From positions 78,293 through 142,292 of the forward strand of contig CAMNSD010000009.1 of assembly GCA_946554445.1 (NCBI GenBank): a stretch of 64,000 nucleotides of DNA. Reading direction: 5' to 3'. Positions 34,004-42,234 of the stretch are shown in pieces. The notes beneath the pieces were generated by a model, which was given only the letters and a program-made list of their open reading frames with translations, ran no database searches and was not told where the DNA came from. The position numbers were made by a program, and so were the translations under genes. The DNA is from an uncultured Lachnospiraceae bacterium. Lineage in GTDB: Bacteria > Bacillota > Clostridia > Lachnospirales > Lachnospiraceae. Each line of letters starts with the position of its first letter. Within the stretch, counting starts at the first letter, position 1.

Positions 34004-34474
34004 TTATATGCCTCCTTCCACTATCGACCGCATCTGCTTTTTCCCACGTTTTAGCCTCATTTTTACCGCCCCTTCTGTGGTGCCCATGATATCTGCTATT
34101 TCTTTGATCTGGTAGCCTTCCACATAATGCAGATAAATGGCGGTTTTCTGTTTTACCGGCAGTTCGAGAAGTTCCTGAAAGGTTTCTCGGTCTTCCGGCG
34201 CCGCAAGCGTGTTTTGTATTTCCTCGATAGAAACCTTTGGGTGCCGGATTCTGAAGCGTATCATATCGCGGCAGATATTGGTAGCCACACGGATCAACCA
34301 TGCCTTTTCATGCTCCTCATTACAGAACTTCGGTTTTTTCTCTATGTATCTGCAAAAGGTATCCTGAATAGCATCCTGCACATCCTGTTCATTGCATAGT
34401 ATGACGATGCAGATCTTGTAGAGCATATCGCTGTACTTTATGACCGCCTCTCTTATGTCCTTCTCGATATCCAT
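34004..34474 (-). CDS. ECF-type RNA polymerase sigma factor (first)
   Basis: 156 residues from the ATG at 34474, which has a perfect AGGAGGTG; the frame is open to 34501. Region 2 covers about 15-75 (MLYKICIVILCNEQDVQDAI, QDTFCRYIEKKPKF, KAWLIRVATNICRDMIRF) and region 4 about 105-155 (KQKTAIYLHYVEGYQIKEIA, MGTTEGAVKMRLKRGKKQM). No extra C-terminal domain. The gene heads an operon with its probable anti-sigma factor and a related lipoprotein. A similar sigma/anti-sigma module lies about 7 kb away (40294-41510). Target promoters cannot be read from here. Confidence 0.92.
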   Translation of the reverse strand: MDIEKDIREAVIKYSDMLYKICIVILCNEQDVQDAIQDTFCRYIEKKPKFCNEEHEKAWLIRVATNICRDMIRFRIRHPKVSIEEIQNTLAAPEDRETFQELLELPVKQKTAIYLHYVEGYQIKEIADIMGTTEGAVKMRLKRGKKQMRSIVEGGI

Positions 34475-34688
34475 GTGTTTCACCTCCTTTACCTGTAACA
34501 CGTATGAAGGAAGCCAAAAGTAACATATATTTTATTGTATAATGGTTCAAATCATGAAAAAAGTCTTGCGTCTTACCTGTAAAAAATAGTAAAATATAAA
34601 CAAATATATCTGTAGCACAATCGCGCTTAAAACGCTTCGATACATTATTCGAAATCATCCTCTGACAGAGGGGGAAGGAGATGATTCT

Positions 34689-35639
34689 ATGGGAATTGGC
34701 GGTATCGCATCAACAAACAGAATGTCAGTCGTGCAAACGACCTCAGCAGATTTAAAAGATCAGAAGAGCAAAAGCATCCAAAACAAAATTTCAGACGTAG
34801 AACAGCAGATACGGAAGTTATCTTCAGAAGAAGACCTGTCTGCCAATGAAAAGGCCAATGAGAAAAAGAAACTTCAGAAAGAAGAATCTGATCTTAGCAC
34901 CAAGCTGAAACAGCACCAGGAAGAACTTCTCCGGTCACAAAAAAGAGAAATCATGCTGGCCGAGATGCAAGAAGAACAGGCCCCTGTCGAAGAGGAAACT
35001 GCGGAAGAAAAAATACATTCCAACGAATCCTCCGCCGCCGCAGAGGACAAGAGGGAACTTCCTGCAGATGCACAACAGACTGTACAGCCGGGAACTGTCA
35101 TAACCCAAAACAGCGATGGCACTGTTATTCTGAAAGAAATCACAAATCCAGTTAAGAACCGCGATACGGATACCCCAAAACCGGTTGATGAGGCCAGAAA
35201 AGAAGCCATCCCTGCCAAAGAAACAAAGGAGGCAGATGACGAGGAGGTTGCGGACACCACTCTATCCGGCAAAGAACTACAGGCAATGGTATCGGCAGAC
35301 GTTTCCCTGCAGCAGGCAGATTATCAGGGAACGGTAATCGCCAAAACAGAAGGCGGTATTGCTATTTTAAAAGGTGAAATAAAGCAGGATGCATATCGCG
35401 GCGATGATACGGAGCGGAAACAGACAGAACTTGAAAAGATGCAAAAGCAAAACCAGCGGGAACAGGCATTCCAATTCTCTATCTTAGGGGAAGCAGATGA
35501 TGCCATGAGAGCAGCATCTGAAACGAATGGCGCCACAAAGGGCAATCCTGATACGGAAAATACCTTTTATATCAGCGGCTTAAGTACGCCGCAGGAAGAA
35601 CAGGCAGCACAACAGCGGTTTTATGTTTCTTTTGGATAA
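34689..35639 (+). CDS. Uncharacterised coiled-coil protein (FlxA-like stretch)
   Basis: 316 residues, ATG at 34689 with GGAAGGAG. The N-terminus is MGIGGIASTNRMSVVQTT; residues about 25-85 form a strong coiled coil (KISDVEQQIRKLSSEEDLSA, EKKKLQKEESDLSTKLKQHQ) like FlxA-family proteins. The rest is acidic and low-complexity, with two similar strings, PGTVITQNSDGTVILKEI and YQGTVIAKTEGGIAILKGEI, which look like an internal repeat. No signal peptide or membrane segment. It is divergent from the first sigma-factor gene; a possible promoter with TTGCGT and TAAAAT lies in the 34560-34610 region. Function unknown. Confidence 0.72.
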   Translation: MGIGGIASTNRMSVVQTTSADLKDQKSKSIQNKISDVEQQIRKLSSEEDLSANEKANEKKKLQKEESDLSTKLKQHQEELLRSQKREIMLAEMQEEQAPVEEETAEEKIHSNESSAAAEDKRELPADAQQTVQPGTVITQNSDGTVILKEITNPVKNRDTDTPKPVDEARKEAIPAKETKEADDEEVADTTLSGKELQAMVSADVSLQQADYQGTVIAKTEGGIAILKGEIKQDAYRGDDTERKQTELEKMQKQNQREQAFQFSILGEADDAMRAASETNGATKGNPDTENTFYISGLSTPQEEQAAQQRFYVSFG

Positions 35640-35649
35640 GCAGCATAAC

Positions 35650-35683
35650 AAGCGGATAGACTTTGAATATCGTCTATCCGCTT
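35650..35683 (+). terminator. 12-bp hairpin after the coiled-coil gene
   Basis: AAGCGGATAGAC pairs perfectly with GTCTATCCGCTT around a 10-base loop, 11 bases past the stop. No T run follows, so it may be a weak terminator or a stabilising structure before the next gene. Confidence 0.6.
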
Positions 35684-35718
35684 ATCCTATATCACAATAG
35701 CACATGAGGGGACAGACT

Positions 35719-36315
35719 ATGCGTAAATACCTGGTAATATTTATTGCGGCAATACTGTTAACAATCATAACGGGCTGTGGCACGACCTTACCAAAATTCA
35801 GTGACAACATTCTTTTTTCCATCAATGCCGGAGCATCCGGTTTCGGAACAAGAGCGGAATGTACCGATGCGGAAATCATTGTTTACACTGACAGATCTGT
35901 GAAGATTTTAATGGAAGACTCGGATTACAGCACCATTATTGAGATTGGCTCCGTTGAGTTGTCTGAGGATGATTATGAACAACTGGCTGCACTTGCTGAC
36001 AGAAAGAAAATCTATCATCTTAAAGTGGAAGAAGAATTGGACGCCACCGATGGCAGTTCCTACCATATAACGCTTTATGATGAAAATGACGAAGCACTTA
36101 TTTCCAAGGGTGGATATATGCCTAAGAACGAAGAATTTCTGGAACTATATAGAGGCATCCATGAAATATTTGCTCTCTATGACATTGACCAGATCGTGGA
36201 AGAACACAGAAAGGTATTGAGTAGCGAAGAACCTATACCACTTTATTCAAATTCAAACGAGGCCCTGTCTGTCTCAAAGGCAAACAGGGTACAGCCCTTT
36301 TTGCGAAATCGATAG
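35719..36315 (+). CDS. Small lipoprotein of unknown function
   Basis: About 198 residues from the ATG at 35719 (GAGGGG 7 bases upstream; frame open from 35704). Lipoprotein signal peptide with Cys in LTIITGC at about residue 19. The mature part has a beta-rich look (IIVYTDRSVKILMEDSDYST, YHITLYDENDEALISKGGYM) followed by a helix (FLELYRGIHEIFALYDIDQI). No family recognised. The last 24 codons overlap the 3' end of the convergent tocopherol-cyclase-like gene by 73 bases, which suggests that its original end was lost or that it has read through into the neighbour. Confidence 0.7.
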   Translation: MRKYLVIFIAAILLTIITGCGTTLPKFSDNILFSINAGASGFGTRAECTDAEIIVYTDRSVKILMEDSDYSTIIEIGSVELSEDDYEQLAALADRKKIYHLKVEEELDATDGSSYHITLYDENDEALISKGGYMPKNEEFLELYRGIHEIFALYDIDQIVEEHRKVLSSEEPIPLYSNSNEALSVSKANRVQPFLRNR

Positions 36316-37079
36316 AAAGCTCGACAGGATGCGCTTTCGTGAATTGTCCTTACCATATCTCCCTTCACCGGCGCTTTAAGAGGCTGTCCGGATTCCTCCA
36401 GCAGCCGGATTTCCAATTCCAGATTTCCTTGTACCACCCGAACCATTTTGTCTTGCATCTGCACCACTCTGGCTCCCAGATAAGTGGCAATCCTGTACTC
36501 TCTTCCCCGCCATAATACAAAGCCTATAATACCGGTAAAATGAAAACCCGCCATGGGAATATCCGCCACTGACAGCATTAAGGAACCACCCTGGAAACAA
36601 CATTGTGTCCATATATACTTGTCGGGAAACGATTGTCCCCTATCACCTTCCCAATATCCCCAGGCATTGTGAAAGGAATACTGCTGCCCATTGATATCCA
36701 CATTCCCTGTGACTGCATGCCGCATGCTCCAAACACTGTGGCTGCATTCCATAAAGGGCACGAACTTAAATGGCCCCATAATATCATACCTTAATGGAAA
36801 AAGCTGTCCAAAATTCAAATTCCCCCTAATGCTTAACTGCGGTGTGCGTATTGCCAAATGAATCCCTTCTGCACCGAATCGGTTCTTCCCGATGGAAATC
36901 TTTCTCTTTGTCCGTTGGAAACAATCTGCCGGAAACGTTACTGTCCAGGCATCCATATCCGTAATTACCTGAATGGAACAGGTACGTTTGCTCCCTGTGC
37001 CATGAACGGCGGGTATTACCGCCAAAGTCTGTGAAGCAGACTGACATTTGAAATACCAGCCATAAAAGGAATCATACAT
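36243..37079 (-). CDS. Tocopherol-cyclase-like protein
   Basis: 278 residues with the fold signature of the tocopherol cyclase family (lipocalin-related barrel) found in many Firmicutes: YFKCQSASQTLAVIPAVH near the start, GPFKFVPFMECSHSVWSM, GYWEGDRGQSFPDKYIWTQC and the end segment GDMVRTIHESASCRAFYRF. Bacteria of this group do not make tocopherol, so the substrate is unknown. It lies 75 bases downstream of the permease genes and may belong to the transcript controlled by the second sigma factor. Ribosome site GGAGATGAG. Its 3' end overlaps the convergent lipoprotein gene. Confidence 0.82.
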   Translation of the reverse strand: MYDSFYGWYFKCQSASQTLAVIPAVHGTGSKRTCSIQVITDMDAWTVTFPADCFQRTKRKISIGKNRFGAEGIHLAIRTPQLSIRGNLNFGQLFPLRYDIMGPFKFVPFMECSHSVWSMRHAVTGNVDINGQQYSFHNAWGYWEGDRGQSFPDKYIWTQCCFQGGSLMLSVADIPMAGFHFTGIIGFVLWRGREYRIATYLGARVVQMQDKMVRVVQGNLELEIRLLEESGQPLKAPVKGDMVRTIHESASCRAFYRFRKKGCTLFAFETDRASFEFE

Positions 37080-37154
37080 AAACTCATCTCCATGAAAAAT
37101 AATATTTATCTTTCCACGGAAAATCCTGTTTTATTCATTCATAATCATACGCTT

Positions 37155-39011
37155 CTATCTATCCGATTCCGCCAGAAGCGCCAGCGGCTCCTCTTTCAGA
37201 TTTCTATAGATCCCCGAAAAGGCCACCCCTACAGTAAATAAACAGACCAAACCACTGCCAAGAACCGATATCCGCCAGTCCGTCTTTGACAGATACGTGA
37301 TCTCCTCCATCGGATTCTCCTCTTCGCCCTCTTTTTTCTCCCGGTTAAGCTGTACCTCTCCATTGCTGAACCGGGTATCAAAGGTTTCCGCAGACGCCAT
37401 TTTTGACACCGCTTCCGCTACAAAAACTCCCCCCGCCAAAGCGCCTGCCACGCATCCCGCAAGGGCGATCGCCATGACACCCACAAGCAGGGAACGGGCA
37501 CACTGTCCCTTGGTTACGCCAAGACTCCTCTCAATGGCCGTCTGCTTCTTCTGCTTGGTGATAAAGAGATGACAGAAGAAAATCACAATACATACCGCGC
37601 TGACAATGCCTATTGTCAGGAGAATGGCGGACATGGTCTGCATATTTTTGAGACCGCCTTCCAGCTTACTGTAACCGCCATCATAGAAGGTGATCTCCAC
37701 ATGATCTACGCCCTGCGCTTTCCACAGCCTTTTATAGTTCTCTATGCTCTCACTGCCGTTGGGAATCCGAAAAGCGGTGGTGTAACCCTTCATAGGACCA
37801 TAAAGTGCGATGTTATTTTCATTGCTGTTTTTGATGGAAGCCGTGGGAATAAAGACCTCGTTTCTATCCAGCACATAGCCCCAATCCCCGTCTGAACCGA
37901 CACCCACCGCATAAATCCCTTTGATTGTATAATCGCTGTCCTCAAAAGGCTCGTAAATCTCGCCTTCTGCATTCAGATTTCCCTCTCCGCCGCTCCGGCC
38001 CGGAGAAGCCGCATAATTGGCATAGCGCAGCGCCAGGTGCAGGGAATCTCCCACTTTCAGCCCGTTCCTTCTGGCAAAGCCGCTTGATATCAGACACACT
38101 TTATTGCCCTGCTGATAGTCTTCCTGCGAAAAAGACTCTCCTTCTGCAATATAGGCCTGCTTCGTATAAAAAGCCATGATCAGGTTTAAATCCTGCGTTG
38201 CTGTCACGGGAAAATGCAGTGTACGCATTGCTAAATCCTCACAGAGCGCCAGCCATTGCTTCCCTTCTTCGGTATCATAAAAGCCCGGCGTCACCTCTGT
38301 AATCCAATCTCCCGTCATCTTAGTGGGCAGTCTGTTCCCCTCCGCGTCAGCCTGTGTGGAAAACGGCCCTGTCATCGGGATAAATTCAAAGGTGGCTGCA
38401 GCGCCCTTCTCCTCCCAATCGTGGGCAAACCCATCCGACAACGCCATCAGATAAGTCTTATCCGCATACAGCTTCTGCGGATGCTGCGTGTAATGATCGC
38501 ATAAATAAATCGGGGAAGTATTGACCTGGTAAACGCTGTACAGTACACGCTTTACCTCAATCTTCACAGGACCTGCCGGCACACAGTCCTCTAAAGGGGA
38601 TCCCTCTATGACCATATGCTGCCCATAACCCTCGTTGTCCTCCTTCAACTTATAATCAAACGGCTGAGCCTCATAGTAGGCGCGCTGCTCTGGCCCACTC
38701 AGATACCCGGCCCCCTCAAAATTAAGCACCTCATTAGAAATCCTCTCCCCGTAAACCGCCCTGTTATAATACCGGAAATCTTCCTCGTCCGCAAACCATA
38801 TAGCTTCCTGCTCTGTCCGCTCCGGCATCTGTTCCACCGTGCCGATGGTCATGAAAATCTCTTCAAACCGCCGCAGATTGTCCCCGCTGAGTTTCCAGAG
38901 ATTACCGCCTGCGCAGACCAAAGCTACCGTAAAAGAAAGCAATAGGAAAAAGAGCGCTGTTTTCACCGGCGTCCGTACAAGTCTGGTCAAGCTGCTCCTA
39001 ATTGTTACCAT
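37155..39011 (-). CDS. FtsX-type ABC transporter permease, 618 residues
   Basis: Membrane segment near the N-terminus (TALFFLLLSFTVALVCAGG), then an extracellular region of about 430 residues, then three membrane segments: MSAILLTIGIVSAVCIVIFF, VGVMAIALAGCVAGALAGGV and VLGSGLVCLFTVGVAFSGIY. The conserved loop KQKKQTAIERSLGVTKGQC and the end LKEEPLALLAESDR are the FtsX/MacB pattern. It is coupled to a second FtsX-type permease gene directly upstream. No ATP-binding partner gene is present in the operon or elsewhere nearby, so an ATPase encoded outside the window must be used, or the pair has lost it. Start ATG with GGAGGTAG. Confidence 0.85.
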   Translation of the reverse strand: MVTIRSSLTRLVRTPVKTALFFLLLSFTVALVCAGGNLWKLSGDNLRRFEEIFMTIGTVEQMPERTEQEAIWFADEEDFRYYNRAVYGERISNEVLNFEGAGYLSGPEQRAYYEAQPFDYKLKEDNEGYGQHMVIEGSPLEDCVPAGPVKIEVKRVLYSVYQVNTSPIYLCDHYTQHPQKLYADKTYLMALSDGFAHDWEEKGAAATFEFIPMTGPFSTQADAEGNRLPTKMTGDWITEVTPGFYDTEEGKQWLALCEDLAMRTLHFPVTATQDLNLIMAFYTKQAYIAEGESFSQEDYQQGNKVCLISSGFARRNGLKVGDSLHLALRYANYAASPGRSGGEGNLNAEGEIYEPFEDSDYTIKGIYAVGVGSDGDWGYVLDRNEVFIPTASIKNSNENNIALYGPMKGYTTAFRIPNGSESIENYKRLWKAQGVDHVEITFYDGGYSKLEGGLKNMQTMSAILLTIGIVSAVCIVIFFCHLFITKQKKQTAIERSLGVTKGQCARSLLVGVMAIALAGCVAGALAGGVFVAEAVSKMASAETFDTRFSNGEVQLNREKKEGEEENPMEEITYLSKTDWRISVLGSGLVCLFTVGVAFSGIYRNLKEEPLALLAESDR

Positions 39012-39044
39012 ATACTACCTCCATCCCAGAGAATGCTCGCTTTT

Positions 39045-40280
39045 TTACGAATCCTTCTTTGTAAGCATCTCCATCACGCTGAGTTTGTGGAGCGCCAAAA
39101 TCGCCATTGCCGCCCCTGCCTGAAAAGCCAGGAAGAATATCGTTCCCGATAAAACAAGCACCCCCACCCTAGTGTGCAGGAAAACTGCCGCTGCCAGACT
39201 TCCCAGGCAACAGGCCGCCGCTTCCACAAACGTCATCTCCCCAAACAGTAGGAAAAAGCTTCTACCCTGCCCTGTCCCCAGAGAGCGCATGAGGGCGTAT
39301 TCCTCCTGCCTGCTCTGCAGGGAAAGGTAACTGCAAAGATAACCGATGAAAATGACAATCGCCAACAGAAAGGGCAGCATCCCCTTAAGGAGCGCCAGAT
39401 TTTTCGTGAGTGTATCCGCAGAACGGATAAACGACTCATCCATGATCGTCAGCGCATTGCCGTCCGTGCGCGGCATAGCCCGTGTGATCACCGACAAAAA
39501 AGTTGCCTCCTCATACATCTGCTTTTTCAGGTCATTTAACTGAAACGGATCCTTCACCACAAAGGAACCGGAATCCGCATAAAATGCGATATCCTGACTG
39601 TGATAAGCTTCCCGCATATAATCAAGGGGCAGGATAACTTCCGGCGGCACCCAGCCTCCCCGATAATCCTCAATCTGCATACTGCCAACGATTTTGCAGG
39701 TATCCGTAATCAACGGTTCGATAAATACCTCGCTCCCCTCCAGCGCATAGCGGTAATAAAACATGGTTAACATAACATCGTCTCCAAGATGCAGACCTTT
39801 CTCCTCCATAAGTTCCTCATCTAAAATGCAAACCTTCTGCGCCGTCTCAAGAACACTCTCATCTACGCCCTCCAGCCAGGTGATCTCTTCTCGTTTCATG
39901 CCGGAAACACCCTCCGGCGCATTCATGCCCATGCCGTAATGCTTCAGATTTTCCTTATATTCCTCCACAGTAAAGGCACCAAACCCGAACTTCAAGCGCA
40001 CGGTAAAGACTGGATCTTTCACATACTCCGACTCCCGCACACACATCATCCGATCCTCCCGGATGGTCATACCCTCTCTCTGGGAGCCGTTTAGCGTGCT
40101 TATCCTGGCCGTAACTTCTAACACCCTGGGCAGATCAGCAAGCTGCCTTTTCGTGCTATCCATATTCCCTGCATAGACATCCAAAATCAGCACGGTCACC
40201 ACCCCGATCAGGATATGCAAAATACTCTTTTTCCCATGCCGCACAACATTCCTCGCGGCCTGTCTGATAAAAAACTTCAT
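39045..40280 (-). CDS. FtsX-type ABC transporter permease, 411 residues
   Basis: Start ATG at 40280 with GGGAGGG; frame open to 40328. First membrane segment in KKSILHILIGVVTVLILDVY, then an outside domain of about 250 residues, then three or four segments (GMLPFLLAIVIFIGYLCSYL, MTFVEAAACCLGSLAAAVFL, VLVLSGTIFFLAFQAGAAM). The cytoplasmic loop QSRQEEYALMRSLGTGQGRS and the end LSVMEMLTKKDS are typical of FtsX-like permeases. It follows the second anti-sigma gene by 13 bases, so it is likely under control of that sigma factor. Function may be export or signalling in the envelope; the ATPase partner is missing locally. Confidence 0.85.
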   Translation of the reverse strand: MKFFIRQAARNVVRHGKKSILHILIGVVTVLILDVYAGNMDSTKRQLADLPRVLEVTARISTLNGSQREGMTIREDRMMCVRESEYVKDPVFTVRLKFGFGAFTVEEYKENLKHYGMGMNAPEGVSGMKREEITWLEGVDESVLETAQKVCILDEELMEEKGLHLGDDVMLTMFYYRYALEGSEVFIEPLITDTCKIVGSMQIEDYRGGWVPPEVILPLDYMREAYHSQDIAFYADSGSFVVKDPFQLNDLKKQMYEEATFLSVITRAMPRTDGNALTIMDESFIRSADTLTKNLALLKGMLPFLLAIVIFIGYLCSYLSLQSRQEEYALMRSLGTGQGRSFFLLFGEMTFVEAAACCLGSLAAAVFLHTRVGVLVLSGTIFFLAFQAGAAMAILALHKLSVMEMLTKKDS

Positions 40281-40293
40281 GCAGCCCTCCCTG

Positions 40294-40959
40294 TCAGCGT
40301 CTCCCTTTTCTGTTCTTGTACGCTTCACTTTCCCAAACCCGTTTCAACTCGGCATAGCACTCTCCGTCCTCCTTGGTCAGTTCCACCTCCAGCGCCGCCA
40401 GCCGCTCTCTGTTCTCATTTACAATCCAGAGCGATAATTTCCCCCGCATTACCCGGCCAGCATCTTCCGGCCTGTCCGGCGCCACAAACCACTCAATGAT
40501 ACCTCCCCTTTCTCCGATATAATCATCCCTGAGCGTAGTAAACTGCCTGTCATAAAGATAATTTCCCTGCACCTCCAATCGAAACGTACATTTATATGGA
40601 TAATAATAAGGATCAAAGGGCTCCTTTTTCAGCAGAATCCTCTCGCCCTCCACCAACTTCTGCCAGCCGTACTCCTCCGTGGCAGCATACACCATCACAT
40701 CTTCCCCCATAAATCCCATTCTTACAAAACACAAAGTAGAAAGGACCAGACAGGCAGCGAGAACTGCCGCCGGTATTCTGGGGGCCAGTCTTCTCCTGTT
40801 CCGTTTTCTACTCTTCACGCCCACCATGATACGTTCCTTTGCAGACACATCAGGCACAATCCTTTGGCCTGCCGCATACAGACGTTTCTCCAAATCCTCT
40901 GCTAAAACATTCTGCTTTTCCTGTGTCATTTCTTTCCCACTCCGCGCTCTTTCTTCCAT
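40294..40959 (-). CDS. Probable anti-sigma factor of the second module
   Basis: About 221 residues from the ATG at 40959 (AAGGAGAGA upstream; frame open to 40980). A cytoplasmic part of about 60 residues, rich in Lys/Arg/Glu, precedes one membrane segment (IPAAVLAACLVLSTLCFV) and an extracellular part of about 140 residues with a Tyr-rich stretch (KEPFDPYYYPYKCTFRLEVQ). Position directly after an ECF sigma gene (29 bases) and the one-segment topology support an anti-sigma role. No H-x3-C-x2-C zinc motif. No clear similarity to the first module's anti-sigma factor was seen in the outer domain. Confidence 0.72.
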   Translation of the reverse strand: MEERARSGKEMTQEKQNVLAEDLEKRLYAAGQRIVPDVSAKERIMVGVKSRKRNRRRLAPRIPAAVLAACLVLSTLCFVRMGFMGEDVMVYAATEEYGWQKLVEGERILLKKEPFDPYYYPYKCTFRLEVQGNYLYDRQFTTLRDDYIGERGGIIEWFVAPDRPEDAGRVMRGKLSLWIVNENRERLAALEVELTKEDGECYAELKRVWESEAYKNRKGRR

Positions 40960-40988
40960 GACACATCTCTCCTTCCTCAAACATGCCG

Positions 40989-41510
40989 TTACCTCGTCTT
41001 CTCCAAAAGTTCCTGCAGCTTTTCCCGTCCTCTCTCCAGCCGCTTCCTGACAGCAGATTCCGAGAGTTTGAGCATCTGGGCAATCTCCTTTCCCTGATAC
41101 CCCTCCACATAATGCAAAAGCAGCACCTCTCTGTAATTGGCAGGCAGAAGTAAAAGGCTGTCCATCAGTCTCGTATCCTCTTTTTCTTCATAATATCGGG
41201 ATAACTGCTCCACCCCGATCTTCGGGTGATTCTTATAAAAACGCAGCCTGTTTTTACAGAGGTTGACATCCACCCGGATCAGCCATGCTTTCCGATGTTC
41301 CTCCGTTTCGAACGTCTTCCCCTTCTCCACATGTTCCATATATTTAATCAGTGTATCCTGCACCACATCCTCAGCGTCAAAAGCGTTCTTCATCATCACA
41401 AAGGCAATCCGGTAAAGCATATTCCCGTATTCCTGAAAAACCTCCTCCACGCTCTGATTCGGTTTGTCCGTCTTTTTCTCCAACATGTCACCGCCTTCGG
41501 GCGTCCCCAT
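40989..41510 (-). CDS. ECF-type RNA polymerase sigma factor (second)
   Basis: 173 residues if it begins at 41510; a start at 41486 (MLEKKTDK) is also possible, with GGCGGTG close before it. Region 2 is at about 22-85 (VFQEYGNMLYRIAFVMMKNA, AEDVVQDTLIKYMEHVE, KAWLIRVDVNLCKNRLRFY) and region 4 at about 120-170 (ANYREVLLLHYVEGYQGKEI, LSESAVRKRLERGREKLQEL). It heads a transcript with its probable anti-sigma gene, two FtsX-type permeases and perhaps the cyclase-like gene. It is related in sequence to the first sigma factor at 34004-34474. Confidence 0.92.
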   Translation of the reverse strand: MGTPEGGDMLEKKTDKPNQSVEEVFQEYGNMLYRIAFVMMKNAFDAEDVVQDTLIKYMEHVEKGKTFETEEHRKAWLIRVDVNLCKNRLRFYKNHPKIGVEQLSRYYEEKEDTRLMDSLLLLPANYREVLLLHYVEGYQGKEIAQMLKLSESAVRKRLERGREKLQELLEKTR

Positions 41511-41606
41511 CTTTTCTTCTGTTTTCTATTGTACCAATAATCATCTTTATAAGTAAAACACATAGCGATATAAAAATGTGACATTCTTTCCCCCAAAATT
41601 TTTATA

Positions 41607-41634
41607 TCATTCGTCATTTATCATTCGTCATTTG
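41607..41634. repeat. 14-bp tandem duplication
   Basis: TCATTCGTCATTTA (41607-41620) is followed directly by TCATTCGTCATTTG. It lies between the divergent second sigma-factor gene and the small exported protein gene. No further copies were seen nearby. Confidence 0.7.
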
Positions 41635-41641
41635 GGAAAAT

Positions 41642-41712
41642 TAATCTTTCCCTAAAAATAAAAGTATGGTATAATACCACCGGTTTAAGGAACATTTACG
41701 CCAAATTATATT
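41642..41712 (+). promoter_or_regulatory. Promoter region shared with the copy at 63045
   Basis: TATAAT at 41670-41675 sits in the string GTATAATACCACCGGTT. An almost identical block, including the A-rich spacer AAAATAAAA upstream and CAACATTTA / GAACATTTA downstream, occurs at 63061-63105 before the decayed paralogue. Conservation across both copies suggests this block is functional or was duplicated with the gene. A -35 box is not clear. Confidence 0.55.
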
Positions 41713-41769
41713 GTAAAGTAATCCCAATGATTAAGACAGCGTCATAGCGTAAACAAGAGTCATAAGAGA

Positions 41770-42171
41770 ATGGACAAGAAGATACAACGGATACTCAGTA
41801 TATTCATAGCAATATCTCTGCTCTTCGCGGGAATGTATGCAGATACGGTCCTGGCAGAAGATTTTTTTGCGTACGATTTGACTGGAAAAATGACTGCCAG
41901 TCTCGCTCCACTCCATTCAGATATCAACCATGACGCCATATGCACCACAGAATCGCCTGCCGTACATAATACCGCCTCGCAATCACGGGTAAAATACCAG
42001 CAGCGTTACCGGGAAGTCATCGAGTTCCTTTATTTTCAATGCCCCGGATTAGGTTCCATGGCATTGGAAAAGTCCTGCATACACCATACAGCAACATATT
42101 TATTCTATCGCACCCAAAATGAACTGATCACGGAATATGTTTATCAATCAGACGGGAAGAAGCGAATCTAA
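41770..42171 (+). CDS. Small exported protein, unknown family
   Basis: 133 residues. Clear signal peptide (ILSIFIAISLLFAGMYADTV, cleavage likely after VLA), leaving about 103 residues. The mature part is His/Tyr/Ser-rich with three Cys (AICTTES, YFQCPGLG, KSCIHHTATYL). No known family was recognised. A decayed paralogue at 63168-63473 retains the strings DAIC-x-PES-x-VH, QQRYR-x-V-x-E-LYF and IHHATTYL, showing which parts are conserved. The gene lies 63 bases upstream of an SLC13-type transporter gene on the same strand. The ribosome site (ATAAGAGA) is weak. Confidence 0.7.
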   Translation: MDKKIQRILSIFIAISLLFAGMYADTVLAEDFFAYDLTGKMTASLAPLHSDINHDAICTTESPAVHNTASQSRVKYQQRYREVIEFLYFQCPGLGSMALEKSCIHHTATYLFYRTQNELITEYVYQSDGKKRI

Positions 42172-42234
42172 AACTGTATTTCTGAAAGGGAGAAGTGTAT
42201 AACTTAATAACAGTTTTAGAAAGAAGGGAAATAT

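Noticed and set aside
34508..34688. Riboswitch-like leader before the coiled-coil gene
   Set aside because: Only short imperfect dyads (TTCGA-n-TTCGAA) were seen; no conserved riboswitch core could be identified.
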